NCBI GenBank assembly: GCA_015680685.1
Contig: MNCI01016273.1
Location: 1,927,625 to 1,989,624, forward strand
Reading direction: 5' to 3'
DNA: 62,000 nt
From: Gnetum montanum
Taxonomy: Eukaryota; Streptophyta; Gnetopsida; Gnetales; Gnetaceae
Of this stretch, positions 21,560 through 33,263 are shown in pieces. Under the pieces are notes generated by a model. That model was not told the origin of the DNA. It saw only the letters and a program-made list of their open reading frames with translations, and did not search any database. Position 1 is the first letter of the stretch. The number at the start of each line of letters is the position of its first letter. Both the position numbers and the translations under genes were made by a program.

Positions 21560-24133
21560 AATTTCCTAGGAAGGTGGCCAGCTTTGATCTAATCAATGAT
21601 GGCATGTGTTAGCATGACCATATGTGTTGAGTGCAGTGATTGGGTTGAAGGAGGCTCTGAAGTTTTGATTAATACTGAGGCATCTAAGGAATTAGTTGCT
21701 TGTGATTGTAAAGGCTTGGTTGGACTATTGGTTCTAAAAAAAGGTCTTTTCTTCATGTGGTTGTTGGAACCAATAGTAGTTTGAGAGTTAACAGCCCTCG
21801 TGGCATAATGTCGTTATGGTTGGTTAGGGATTTCACCTTGCATCTTGGGAGTAGGTGGTAGTGGAGCTATTAGTGGAAGAGATGCGACCAGATGAGAAGG
21901 ATGATATGCTTGTGGAATATTGCCTCTAGAAGAGGGAGTCCCAAAATACTTGTGGGCTTGGTAGTGAGGTTGAGGAGTGATGTGAACTATAGAGTCACAT
22001 GGAGAGATTGGCTACTACATGTAATATCCATATGGATCAGGTTTCCGGTAAGGATCCTATTGTCTTGGTGGTGGCATTTCCCATGATTGTGGGTGTTGCC
22101 ACTATTGATATTGCTTAATCGGTTGTGGTAGAGTTCCACTAGGATAATATGTTAAGGGTTGGGTTACCTTGAGGATAAGGTAACCTTCAGGGTGTTTTCC
22201 TTTTGTTTAATCATGGGTTGAGTGCATACACCCCAGACTCCTACAGATGTGAAATTATAGGGTAACATCCCTTAGGATGGTCATATTGACATATCTCACA
22301 TCCACTATCATTGTCTGTTTCCAAATCCACAACCTCTTCAATGATGGAAACTTTGCCCTTACCCTTTCTATGTGCATGTTCAGCCTCTCTTTTTTTCTTT
22401 TCTCACTACCTTGCTCTCTAGACTCATCTACTATTTTAAGAACAGTTTGAAATCTATTGTCTATGGAATCGCACATTTGTTCTACCTTTTCCAAAACTTC
22501 TGATGTCATCTTTTGGATGGGCAAAGTTTTCCTATTCACCATCTCTTCAAGTGGTGACTCTTCTTCATCCTCACAAAATCTTACTTCCCTCTTCCAAAGG
22601 GAAGGATCTTGATTATAATCTTCTGCACTTTCTCTCTTCCATAGCTCACCTTCTTCCTTAGAAACTTGCTCCAATAGCCTTTGAATTTCATGGGACTTAA
22701 GCTCGAATAGTCTTCCTTAGTCATAAGTCCCAAGGGTTCTTCTCGTTTCATGCCTCAGCCCATCCATGAGATGGCGTAATTGATCTCTTTGTGAATAATC
22801 ATGGCTAGGACAACAATGTAATAGTGCATAATATCGACTCATGGAAGCATCCAAGGGTTCATGTCCTCCTTGTTTACAACCTTGGATTTTCTTTTGCAAG
22901 TTGGACACTCGGGAGTATGTTTGGTACTTGTCATTAAATAATTCTAACATAGTACTCCACCTATTAATAGATTCTAGTTCTAAAGACTGGTACCAGCTTT
23001 TCACTTCTTTAACTAGTGTCCATGAAAACAACTTAAGTTTTTGTCATTCATTCTCTATATTTTGTAAGGCACATGCATCATGGAATGCTTGTAAGTGATT
23101 CTAAGGATCAGTGTTGTATCCCTCTTCAAATCATGGGATATTGTTCATATCTAATCTCTTGATCCTACTATCATTTTGGTGCATTGTTGGAATTCTAACA
23201 ACCTCAATTATGTCCAACATACTTTGAGTAGTGAGTAGGGGGTTCATCTTGATCATCTCATCCATTGTGTCTATGATGCCTACATTGTTCCCTACTCTCC
23301 CTTCTTCTATGTCATGACTCTCTAGAGTACCCTTGTCCCCTTTCCTAGTTGTTTTGTCTATGACTTCCACTTTGCCTACCTTTATCCCCATGGTCTTTTT
23401 CTTTATGACTACATCTAGATATTGAAGGAGAGGGTGAGGGAGATGATGAAGGTAAAGAAGAAGGAGAGCTATCACCATGATAGTGTCTGCTACCTTCTCT
23501 TCTGCAGTCTCAGCCTCAATCATGATTACAATCAGAATTTCCACCTTTATCATGAGTTTGTGTCCCTTTTTCGAATACTTTGTGCCTGTGGGTATTAGAA
23601 CCTAGGTTATGAATAGTGAAATGAAGGTTCTGATACATAACCCCTTGGCCAAAGTCAAGGGGAGGAACATCATTATGTGGCTAACTTTCTAAGGTAGGTT
23701 CACCACCCTCAATTTTGCTTAAGACATGTGGGGCATCCTGGGATCACTTACCCTTCAAAGACTTATGATGTCTCTCCTGTTGCAAGTCCCTTTAACATTG
23801 TGCCTTTGTGGAATTGTATTCTCTTGAGTCATGGTCTTGCACAATGTATTCTGCATGTAAGTGGGACATGTCAATTCATGTAAGAGCATGAAGAAGCATA
23901 CTCAAGACTGAATGATTGGGAGGTAACACTATGTTACCTTCTAAGTCTCACCAATGCAGTTGTTCATATTGATGGAGGATAAAGGTAAAGTCTAGTATAT
24001 ACTCATCGGGATGAAAATATACCACTCAAACTTGTTAAGGGACTGGCGAATCAACATTATGTGTATTACACCACCGATTATTTCTTATTTTTGGCCTAGG
24101 TGGTGAGGCACTTTCATATGAAGAAGGAGACAT
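21560..24133 (-). pseudogene. E2 gag pseudogene
   Basis: Starts MSPSSYESASPPRP at 24133, parallel to E1. A long open part at 23031-22717 (MFSWTLVKEVKSWYQSL) has the ALAW-like capsid signature in which a W and spaced hydrophobic residues precede LHCCPSHDYSQ and LRHLMDGLRHETRR. A following open part at 22674-22255 is Glu/Lys-rich. A Ser/Pro stretch lies near 23440. Numerous stops show decay. It would form the particle that packages element RNA. Confidence 0.72.
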
Positions 24134-24250
24134 ACTTGTCTAGTCAATGTGTAATGTATTCTTGTTTATTATTTTTTCAACCAACCATAAGGGTTCACTC
24201 CAACAATGTGAATGAATTCCTATGTTCTAGTTAGCGCACAAATAACTAAG

Positions 24251-24268
24251 TCCCTAGCAATGATGCCA
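24251..24268 (-). other. E2 primer binding site, tRNA-Asp type
   Basis: TGGCATCATTGCTAGGGA, two bases inside the 5' LTR. Differences from TGGCGCCGTTGCCGGGGA are all transitions, four of them at former CpG positions. Confidence 0.8.
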
Positions 24269-25005
24269 ATGATGAGTGACAAGGTACCCCTACACTCAAC
24301 CATATGAATATGAGCATTTCATGCATGATCTAGTCAAATTCCAAGGACTAAGTGCTTATGTGCCCTTATGGAATAAGGATGGGTTGGTTTATTGTTATCT
24401 ACCCAAGCTTACCTATATGTCATGATTGTATGGTTAAGTAAACTTGAGGCATATGATTTTTATAACTTTTATGTTTTTATTTCTTATGATAGTAAGGAAG
24501 GAGAGAGATAACTAGGTGACTAATTTAACTTAAATACTCATTAACTAAGTTCTAACTAATCCTAACACCAGCATTCGTTCCCACTTTCCATACACATCCT
24601 GAACCAGTGCAACACTGCTAGGATTACCAAATGCTAATCATTACTGGGCTACCAAGCATTACACACATGCTTGAAGTGTTCGTGCTTGTGTAATTTAACA
24701 ATTTTCTTAATTGATCAAAATGAATTGCTGTGCTAATAATAGAAATGTAAAGTGCATAAAATAAAATAAAATAAAATAAATGCATAAGAAAAAAAATCTC
24801 AAGCACTGCAAGGATGAATCTAAGAGCTCATCTTTATTTCCGTACATAAGGTGTGCTCAGGTACATAATGCTCGAATAAAGATCTATCCACACTTAGACC
24901 TCCTACTACGGGCACATGGAAAATACTCTAACTTTCAAACAGACTACAAGAAGTTTGCTACTTAACTGCTAAAAGAATTTTTCCCAATGGTGTGCCTGGG
25001 CACTG

Positions 25006-25013
25006 TATTTATA
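25006..25013 (-). promoter_or_regulatory. TATA box of E2 5' LTR
   Basis: TATAAATA, followed on the minus strand by CAGTGCCCAGGCACAC, the probable start region of the element transcript. Confidence 0.75.
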
Positions 25014-25023
25014 GGCTTGGGAG

Positions 25024-25224
25024 CAACTACTCTAATAATTAGAGTAATCACTCTAATAATTAGAATAACTACTAAAGGAACCGCTAGAGTAACCACTCTA
25101 ACAATTAAAATAACTACTAGAGTAACCACTCTAATAATTAGAGTAACCTCTAGAGTAACCACTCTAATAATTAGAGTAACCACTCTAATAATTAGAATAA
25201 CTACTAGAGTAACCGCTCTCATCA
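25024..25224 (-). repeat. Palindromic tandem array in E2 5' LTR U3
   Basis: The best preserved copy of the array, with about nine units. The core is CTCTAATAATTAGAG, with 7-bp perfect arms, joined by GTAACCA or variants. The unit length is 19-21 bp. The apparent protein frames across it are an artefact of the repeat. Confidence 0.9.
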
Positions 25225-25229
25225 GGAGT
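25225..25229. repeat. Target site duplication of E2, right copy (GGAGT)
   Basis: Identical to 15156-15160. On the minus strand both read ACTCC. Confidence 0.88.
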
Positions 25230-27470
25230 CCTTGAACTCAATGAAGTTTAAGACCTTTTTCAAGAGGAGGTACTAAATCATAAATTACTCCCTAACAAGC
25301 TAAGAATTTTTACTAATGTTGAATGTGGCTATTATATTGGGATCATTGTTAGCATTTAAGTGATCCTTGTACACTTTCATGTGTTGGTTCTAGGGCCTAA
25401 TGGGATTAGAAGCATCCAATGCTACCTCTCCATTTTCTACCATCTTTTGCAAGTTATCCTTTAAGACTAAGCAAAAATCAGTATCATGACTAGGTACTTG
25501 ATGATAATTGCAAAATCGGTCTAGTTTAAAGTACTTGAGCATATGTGGATCATCTTTAATTGCTATGTTAAGATATTTGGCAATCTCACATAAGCAATCA
25601 TGCCTCTTGCAAGAATTCTCAGACATTTTCTTATATTGAATATGGTCACTTTTCAGTAACTAATTGAGAATCTCTAATGGTTTAACAAGTGACTTCATAT
25701 ACTTAGACTAAAATTTTCATTCAAAACTAGGTTTCAAAGGATTAGATGTAGAGGCTCTAGAGGTTGACGTTTGAGTGATGGTAGCAAGAGCTTTTGATTG
25801 TGTTATCTTTGGCACTTGTGTCATCTTGTTTTCTTTGGCCATAGTGGCCATAGCTACATGGTTTTTTATTTTTACCCTTCTCCTTATCCTTTCTCATATG
25901 TTAATTCTTGTATGTTATGTAGGTAGGGTCATTACTAGCTTCAGGGACATTCTCTATGTTTTTTTATTTGGGAGAAGGCTTGGCTAAGGGATCATGAATC
26001 TAGATAATATAATTTGGACTTGATAAAATCATTAACCATCATCTTGAAGATGGCCAGAAGATATATCTCAGCAATGGATTTAGGAATCTCATTAAGGAGA
26101 GTATTCCATCACTATATGAACTTCTATATAAGTTCAAGGAGTCCCTATTTAACTTTCATCAATTGGTCGAGTATTATATCAAATTTCAAGTTATACTTGA
26201 AACAATTAATGAACTATGAGATCAAGTCCTCTAGGAAGGTAATGGAACCTCTAGGTAATGCATGGTACCAATCCAAGGATTTTCTAATAAGGGACATAGG
26301 AAATACATGTATAAAAATGTGGGGCTAGGCCTACAATAACAAGCATTCAAAACAAAAAGTGATAGGTTGGGAGTTGGAATTTCCTTCTCCATTACATTTG
26401 GTGAATTGGGGAATAGGAATTCTTATTGGAAGAGTTACTTGTGGGATGGTGGGACTAATGGGATCATCTTGGTAGAAGTTCATAATTTTGACTATCTACA
26501 TGATGCTAGCCTTAAGATTTTGTAGCTTCTGAATGAGATCCTAGATCATTTGGAAGGCTTGATTCAAGCCTTGTGGAACTACTATAGCTTATGGTATTTG
26601 TGTAGATGGCTATGGTAGGAGTTGAAAGATCTAGAGTCATGCAATTGGCATTAGTATGGATGGGAGAGATTGTGTAATCATGGTTAAATGATGGTTGAAC
26701 AATAAGAAGAATGTTCAAGTTGGGATGTGAGGGATGAAGGCAACAAAGGAGGTATGAGAGGCTTGAGAAGCCTAGGGTCCTAAAGAGAGGCCCACTAGGA
26801 TGAAGTAAAAATGTGATGTGATGAATACCACTGACTATGGTTGTAAAGAATGAGGTTATGTTTTGAATAGTATTATTAAGAACAAAGATGTAGAATGAGA
26901 TGTCAACTTAGTTTAAGGTGTTGATACTATGGATGTTGAGGTAAACATGGTAGGAATAGGGAGTAGACTAAGTAGCTTGGTCTATAGAAGACATGGAAGG
27001 TGTGGAGTTAGTGATGGTTAATTGTGAAATTGACTAATGAAAAAAGGTTCCCTATGAATGTGTTCAATTTATGCTCTAGTTTGAACTCATCATGGTCCTC
27101 TTGGTTTTCATTTGAGCTAATCCCTTTACTTACCTTCTCTAGTTCTACTAGTGGTGCTAGCATATGCATGTGAAACTTTGTTATTTCAATCTAGTCATAA
27201 GGGAAGGGAATATGATCTTTCTCATTTTGATAAATGATCTTAAATTTCTATTTACATTATTCTTTTGTATGTGAGATGAGAAGGCTAGCTTTAAGCTTAG
27301 CATAGATGAAGTTATAGTATTCTTCATTTATATTCATGTAATATGGTTCTAGTTCCATTTGCTAAAAGGATTGTCTACATTCTACTCCTCGTGGATCCTT
27401 GGGATCATAGATATGAATAGGTTTTTGTTTGAGGCCATGTGTGCTATGTTGTATTGTAAAATGATGGAAT
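25230..27470 (-). pseudogene. Tat-lineage gag pseudogene
   Basis: A clear segment at 25626-25390 reads FCNYHQVPSHDTDFCLVLKDNLQKMVENG, the atypical zinc-binding C-X2-H-X4-H-X3-C pattern and following helix found in Tat/Ogre Gag. Further upstream, at about 27440-27270, IYDPKDPRGVECRQSF and MELEPYYMNINEEYYNFIYAKL can be read. The region between is heavily broken. It continues into the protease region at 15155 once E2 is removed. Confidence 0.68.
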
Positions 27471-27589
27471 GAAAAGAGGCATAAAAAATGTTGGACCAAA
27501 TGACTAGTCAAGTGTGGTAGAGTTTTTTATTAATTTAGTTTAATTAATTTTTAGATTGTTTGATTTCTTAAAGTTTTAGGCATGCTATA
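27471..27589. other. Short AT-rich flank
   Basis: No gene or LTR edge is recognised between the Tat gag start and the tandem repeats. It may belong to the Tat leader or LTR. Confidence 0.3.
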
Positions 27590-27830
27590 AGTTTCTCAGC
27601 ATATGAAACTTCATAGCCTATGGAAGCTTCATAGTATATGGAAGTTTTTTGCATATGAAACTTCATAGCTTGTGGAAGCAACTAACCTCCATAGTGTGTT
27701 GAAGTTAAACTTCATAGTTTGTGGAAGCAACTAAGCTCCATAGTGTGTTGAAGTTAAACTCCATAGCTTGTGGAATTTATACTTCATAGCTTGTAAAAGT
27801 AGCTTGTGGAAGCTCCACATCATGTGCAAG
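27590..27830. repeat. 49-bp tandem repeat array
   Basis: Units start at 27661, 27710 and 27759 (CTTCATAGCTTGTGGAAGC and so on), exactly 49 bp apart. Shorter relatives of CTTCATAG and TATGGAAG extend to both sides from about 27590 to 27820. Related CATAG-TGTGGAAC words recur at 28860-29010, so this may be part of an unrecognised LTR. Confidence 0.85.
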
Positions 27831-29316
27831 TGTAACAACCAAAAACAAAAACAAAACAATATTGGAAAAAAAATTTGAACATATATATCAAGATCAGAAA
27901 AATGAAACTAGGTTATGTAACTTATGTAAAAATAATGGAAACTCAAGTTGTAATCATAAAGTATAAACATAGAAGTAAAACTTTACCCATATGAAACAAG
28001 AGTAGCACAGCAAAATGTAAATTTAACATGATAATAGTAATGGAGATTTTTGTCTTGCACTCAACTTGCCTTGTTTTCTACAAGTTGGGTTTTGGATGTT
28101 AAATGACAAAACATCTACAATGGATTAAAAACTTAGAAGTTAGGTGGAGGCCCTCCTTCTAGTGAAAAAAACTATAATGATGGAAAAAGTTCATGTTGAA
28201 AAACCAAATAACTTCATACATAACAATTTAACCCATAGATCCATAAGCCTCAGAAAGGATATGTGAGCATCTTAAATGGTCTAGTAGATCACTTGAGGAC
28301 TTAAGGAGATCTATTACCCATATGAAATGAGAGTAGAACATGCAATAGAATGTGTGAATAATAGAGCCTACACCGAAATATAGTTGTAGAGAATAATAAG
28401 AAAGTCTGTAGAATATTGTAAAATTTGTATTAGCTTTCAATAAGTAGAGGGTTTAGAGAATATAAAATGTGGAATTGCAATTGTTCCATGGCTTTTTGGC
28501 AAAATGATGTAGCGAATCTAACTTATGGATGACTAGTGTGTGTCATGAAGTTCTCTCAAATGTGTCAATGTATGCTACAATAGGGTCTCTATGCTCCAAA
28601 ATCTACTCTTGAAAATAGCTATGGACTCTTGGTTCTTCTTTTCTCTAAAAATTCCAAGTTTCAATGAATTGCAAAAATGTCAAAAGTCCTTCAAATGTTA
28701 ATAATTTTTTCTTAAGTAGGCCACACACGCTGATTCTCCACTAATTTAATTTTGTTTTTTTTTTGGCCAAATTGTTGCACATTCCCCGCACTATTTTTTG
28801 ATGATTATCTACAACATGTGAGCAATTTTAGCTAGTTTCTAGCTTCCATATGCTACTCCACATGTGGCATAGCTTGTGAAGCTTTTGTAGCCAAATCAAC
28901 AATGTATGGGCCACCAATGTTTGAGACCTTTTGCCACCCAAATCTATAGTGTATGGGAAAATTCTAGTTCTACATGGTACTCCACACACTATCATAGTCT
29001 GTGGAACAAAAACACAATTGTTTAGCATATGGTGCAAAAACCTAGTTATTGCATCATTTTCAAAAAAACAATTTTTAACACACTAGCATAAACAAAATTT
29101 AAAGTGTTTGAGTAGTAAAATTCATTTTTACATATTAAAATTGTCTAAAATTTTGTTGAAACAAGACCACAGGATAGGATTTTTGATAGAAAAACAAGGT
29201 AACCATTTCTACCTTTCAATTTATACCAAATTAAAATGATAAATCTATATTTAAGGCTTCTTATGTTGGTCACATAATTTTTGAGGTGTTTCACTCATAG
29301 AATTTTAGTCAATTCA
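27831..29316. other. Unassigned AT-rich sequence
   Basis: It contains TGTAACAACC at about 27832, which could be an LTR start, and words related to the 49-bp repeat near 28830-29040. No coding frame on either strand has family features. It could be the solo or 5' LTR of an old element, but I cannot pair it with another copy. Confidence 0.35.
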
Positions 29317-32300
29317 TGAAGCTAGAGTTTTAGTTTAAAATTCAACATCATGTAGAAGATCAAAATAGTTATCAAGGACAGAGCTTATGTGAGTTTGTCT
29401 TAAGTGAATGCTTTTTCTATTGGAGACCTTGAAAATTGATTCACAAGGCTTGGAGTTCATTCTCTTCTCAAGAATAGACTAGCATTACAACAAATGATTA
29501 AGTGTAGAAAAGCATTATTATTTCATTGAAAAACGGGCTTAATTCAAGGCTAACTTAACTCTTTTTAGATATGTGAAGTAAAACCAAAGATTAGCTTCAC
29601 AAATAATTTTAAAATTTTTTCTAAAGCTAATTAATTGCAAAAAGGTGGAATTCACTAACTATGATTGTCACGTTAGCTTGTAAGGAAGGCTCATAGAATC
29701 AAAAAGTAGTTCTACAAGAAATCTCTAGTTGAATCAACTTCACAATATTCTAATGTGACACGTAAGCTCCAAAGGAGGAGCATGTTTTAAAGAATCAATG
29801 TTTCCATTAAAATTAGCTCCAAGAATCATCATAATTTTATAAGAAATGGATTCATAGAACCAAAAAGAAGATCTACAAAATGGTTCTATAAGTCCAATCA
29901 TCATTGAGGGAAGAAGCTTGAAAAAAACTCTTGTAGATAGAACAAAATTTGTTATTGAAAAGAAACACATAAGTAGTTTTTCCAAGTTAGATCTCATTTA
30001 GACTAAAATATTTGTAGAGTAGGAAAATAATTCTACAAACAAGAACACCTTATGACTCTTCCATGTTAGCTCTAGAGGAAAGGATGTCATTAGTAGAATC
30101 AAAATTTGACTCTACAAACAAGCTCAACTTCCATTCCTTCACATCACCTCATTGTGGGTTACTGATTCTTAGATGTAAAAAATAGTTCTACAAAGAAGCT
30201 CTACCACATTAGCTCTTGAAAAATAGTGTTACTTGTAGAGCTTAAATTTGGTTCTAAGAAAGTGCAAAAATGGATCTACCATGTTAGCCATAGAACCAAA
30301 TTTATAAAGCTAAAACTTAGCCCTATAAAAAAGCTTTAACTGGTTTTGCCATATGAACATTTATGTAGTTTTGTGTTTATAAAATCAAAAAGTGGATCTA
30401 AAAAATGGTTCTATCAATAGCTTAATTATTTTAAAAAGGGTGCATCAAAAGCTAAAATACATTAAGTCCTCATTTTTTTGTTAGCTTGTAGAACTAGTTC
30501 ATGAAGTTTAAATTTCCGCTCTACAAATAGATCTAAAATTGGTTCTACATGCCACAGAAGCTTTGTTGTAGAACAAGTTCATAGAACCAAAATTTGGCTT
30601 TACAATAGGCTTACTTTTTAGCTCTACCATGTCAACAATGAAAAGTCAAAATTTTGAAGCACTAGAAATATCCTATTTAAAATGGATTCTAGAGGTATCC
30701 TACCACATTAGATTCTAAGAAGGGCAAGTTTGTAGAACCAAAAAGAGGTTCTATGAAATGGTTCTATAAATAATCTTAAAATTAACTGTACCAAGTCAAC
30801 TCCATTCAAATAGGAAGATTCATAGGATTTAAAATGACTCTACTAAGAATATACTTTTCAGCTCTACCAAATAACTGGTTAGCCTTAACTCATAGAACCA
30901 AAATCCAAATCTATAATGAAAAACACAAAATAGTTCTACAAGCCACATCATCGTCAAGCCACATTAACTTTGTAGAAAGTGTCATTCATAGAGCTAAAAT
31001 TTGATTCTACATGTGAGCACAAAAATGGATCTACCATGTTAGTTTGTAGAGGAAGCTTATAGAACCCAAAAAATAGTTCTACAAAATGGTTCTATGAGCT
31101 AGTACAAAAAATTACCTTACCATGTCACCTTCTTCATACATTGGTTATATAGAAGCCAATTTTGTTTCTACGAATAGGCTTAAACTAGTTCTATGAGCCA
31201 CATCAGCTCAGTAAATCTACATCTTCATGAAAACATTTAGATAAAGATTCTCAAGTTTATGAAAATTAAAAAGCCTCATCTACCATGTTAGATTTTAAGA
31301 AGAATGAGTTCATAGAACTTGAAAATGGTTCCATGAATAATCTTCTAAATGGTTCTACCATGTTGACTTTGAGAAAAGAGGATTGCTTATAGAGCTTAAA
31401 ATGGATTCTATAATGTAAGATCAAATTGGTTTTACAAGCCATGTGAAGATAAAAGCTCACCTCAAATCCACCAAGGATTCTAAGCTTAATTTACTCACAT
31501 GCACATCATATTTTAATACAACTTAGCATACCTTAAACCTTAAAAATACAATATGGCTTACCGAACCAAATTACAGTTCTATGGAGAGGCTCTATGACTA
31601 TTTTTCCACATTAGCTCTCCTACAGAATGAATCTATAGAACCAAAAAAGAGCTCTACGAACAAGCTCAAAAATAATTCTAGTAGCTAATGTCAAGATAAG
31701 CCTTTAATGAAGTAGCTCAAAGAAATCACAGTTCACAACATGTGGCAAGACTTGAGTCAAACAACCTATCTAAAAGTAAGTTAAAGAAAAAGAAGATATT
31801 TCAAGTCACAGAGATATAGACAAATAGAGCCAAGAACTAAAATAGAGCTGAGAGTAGCACAAAGCTATCATTAAACCTCGAATCAATAACTTTAGAAAAG
31901 CAAGTCTTATTTAGAAGATGTACAGAAAGATATGGGAATCATTTGATTTAGTTAGAGCTAAAAGAAAACTATTACCTTGGTTTAAATAGGGTTACTTAAA
32001 TATGAAGATCATAGTTACTAGTATCATGAATGAAATTACCAAGAAAAATCTTGAACTGAAACAAGTTCGAGCTACACACTAGCTACTTTAACATAAATAA
32101 CAAATTTCTCAACTAAATTAGTTTTGGAAGAAACAAGTGCTAAAGAGATCCTTAAAGAAGCTTAATGATACTATTTAAGATTCAATGAATCAAGCTATTA
32201 AGTTTCTTCTTAATCATGAAAGGTTATCTAAAAACTATTACTTTAAGGGCTCTAGATTCAAAGAATGAGGAAACCTTAGCAAGGAACCAAAAAACTATCC

Positions 32301-33149
32301 AATGGCTTGCAGTTATATGAATAGAAAATGAGGCATATTAAGCCTTAATTTTATAACAAAAGGGGGATTGATTTGGAAAGGGGGAGCTTCTAGAGAACAT
32401 AACCAAAAAGAAAGCTTGTAAATACTATTTCATATAATGGAATTTAAAATAGTTTTTATCTTTCTCTTTTATTTTTCATCTCTTAGCTAGTAGTTATAGT
32501 TGAATAGCTCTTCCTATCTTATCTAGCTTAAATATTGCATAACTGCATATGAATGGATTACTAGTTTTGGAATAGAATTTTTTCTCTATGAGTGGAGATT
32601 TTACTTTTTTTTTATTCTAGTTAAATGGGATAGCTTTAATAAGTATCAGTTCTAAATTAGCTTAACATAGGAATATTGTCCTCTTTATATAACTTTGATC
32701 TTTTCAAATAATTTCTCTAACTCAGTCTCCTACTCTATTTAGTGAATGTTTTATGGTCCAACATCAAGAAGTTAGCTAATAAATAGCTCAAAATTTAAGA
32801 ATGGTGTTTTCTATAAAATTATTAATTCATCATATATGTATGTTGTGCAAGATTTAAAGCTAGGTTTAATAAAGAGATATTCAATTTCTATAATTATGTT
32901 AAGAGACAACTAGGAGGGATAGTCATCAACCACCTATAAGATAATAATTTCTTAGATATATTTCTCTATTTCATAGATAGATCTTTATTGTTAAACATGC
33001 TTAGTCATGTAAAGCTCATTCAAAACTAGTAGAGGCTATTTGGGGGTATTCATGCCTTGTTGGTACCAAAGACCAGAAATGACCTAAAACAAGTTTTTTA
33101 GAACTATTCCCTTGGTGGGAGTGGGGTCACATTTTCTTGTACTCCCCTA
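29317..33149 (+). repeat. Element C 5' LTR (about 3.83 kb)
   Basis: Aligns along its length with 40727-44248, from GAAGCTAGAGTTTTAG to CTCCCCTA. It has the repeat array at 29640-31700. Compared with the other LTR it lacks 47 bp around 32355 that carry the TATA box there. Confidence 0.85.
29640..31700 (+). repeat. Degenerate hairpin-repeat array in 5' LTR
   Basis: More than 20 loosely related units of about 60-110 bp, each with AGAACCAAAA followed within about 20 bp by GGTTCTA, and usually joined by words like CTACCATGTTAGCT and ACAAGCTCAAA. Neighbouring AGAACC and GGTTCT words are inverted repeats, so transcripts could fold into serial short hairpins. Confidence 0.8.
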
Positions 33150-33263
33150 ATAGTTTAATTGATGTTATAAGGAGAGCCTCTTTTTACTAAAAAATATTAA
33201 AATTTGTTAGGGTACATTAGCTTGAAGTTAGTTATAAGTAAATTAGATTAGCTATTTTAGCTC
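33150..33263 (+). other. Leader of element C, primer site not recognised
   Basis: Follows the 5' LTR end. I found no match to a familiar tRNA 3' end (tested by eye against tRNA-Met, Asp, Arg, Lys types). Confidence 0.4.

Larger units (their letters stand above)
15161..25224 (-). mobile_element. E2: full-length Athila-lineage element (about 10.06 kb)
   Basis: Complete in outline: 5' LTR 25224-24270, primer site 24268-24251, gag from 24133, protease, RT, RNase H, integrase, a region after integrase, polypurine tract 16061-16055 and 3' LTR 16054-15161. A perfect 5-bp target duplication flanks it. All coding parts have stops or shifts, so the copy cannot act on its own. It sits inside the Tat-lineage element and is therefore younger than that element. 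Confidence 0.93.
24270..25224 (-). repeat. E2 5' LTR (955 bp)
   Basis: Minus-strand TGATGAGAGCGG to CACTCATCA. It aligns with 15161-16054 and 10100-11055. TATA box at 25006-25013. Confidence 0.93.
13770..27470 (-). mobile_element. Tat-lineage Ty3/gypsy element, split by E2
   Basis: Gag remnants at 27470-25230 and protease-region remnants at 15155-13770 are in the same orientation and are continuous once E2 and one copy of GGAGT are ignored. RT, RNase H, integrase and LTRs are not seen on either side. The ends given are limits of recognisable coding sequence, not true element ends. Confidence 0.75.

Noticed and set aside
25024-25224. Regularly spaced repeats resembling a CRISPR array
   Set aside because: Spacers are themselves repeats, the locus is in an LTR promoter, and the genome is plant.
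29317-33149. Protein-coding gene within the long AT-rich blocks
   Set aside because: No frame above about 85 codons has family features, and the two blocks pair as LTRs.
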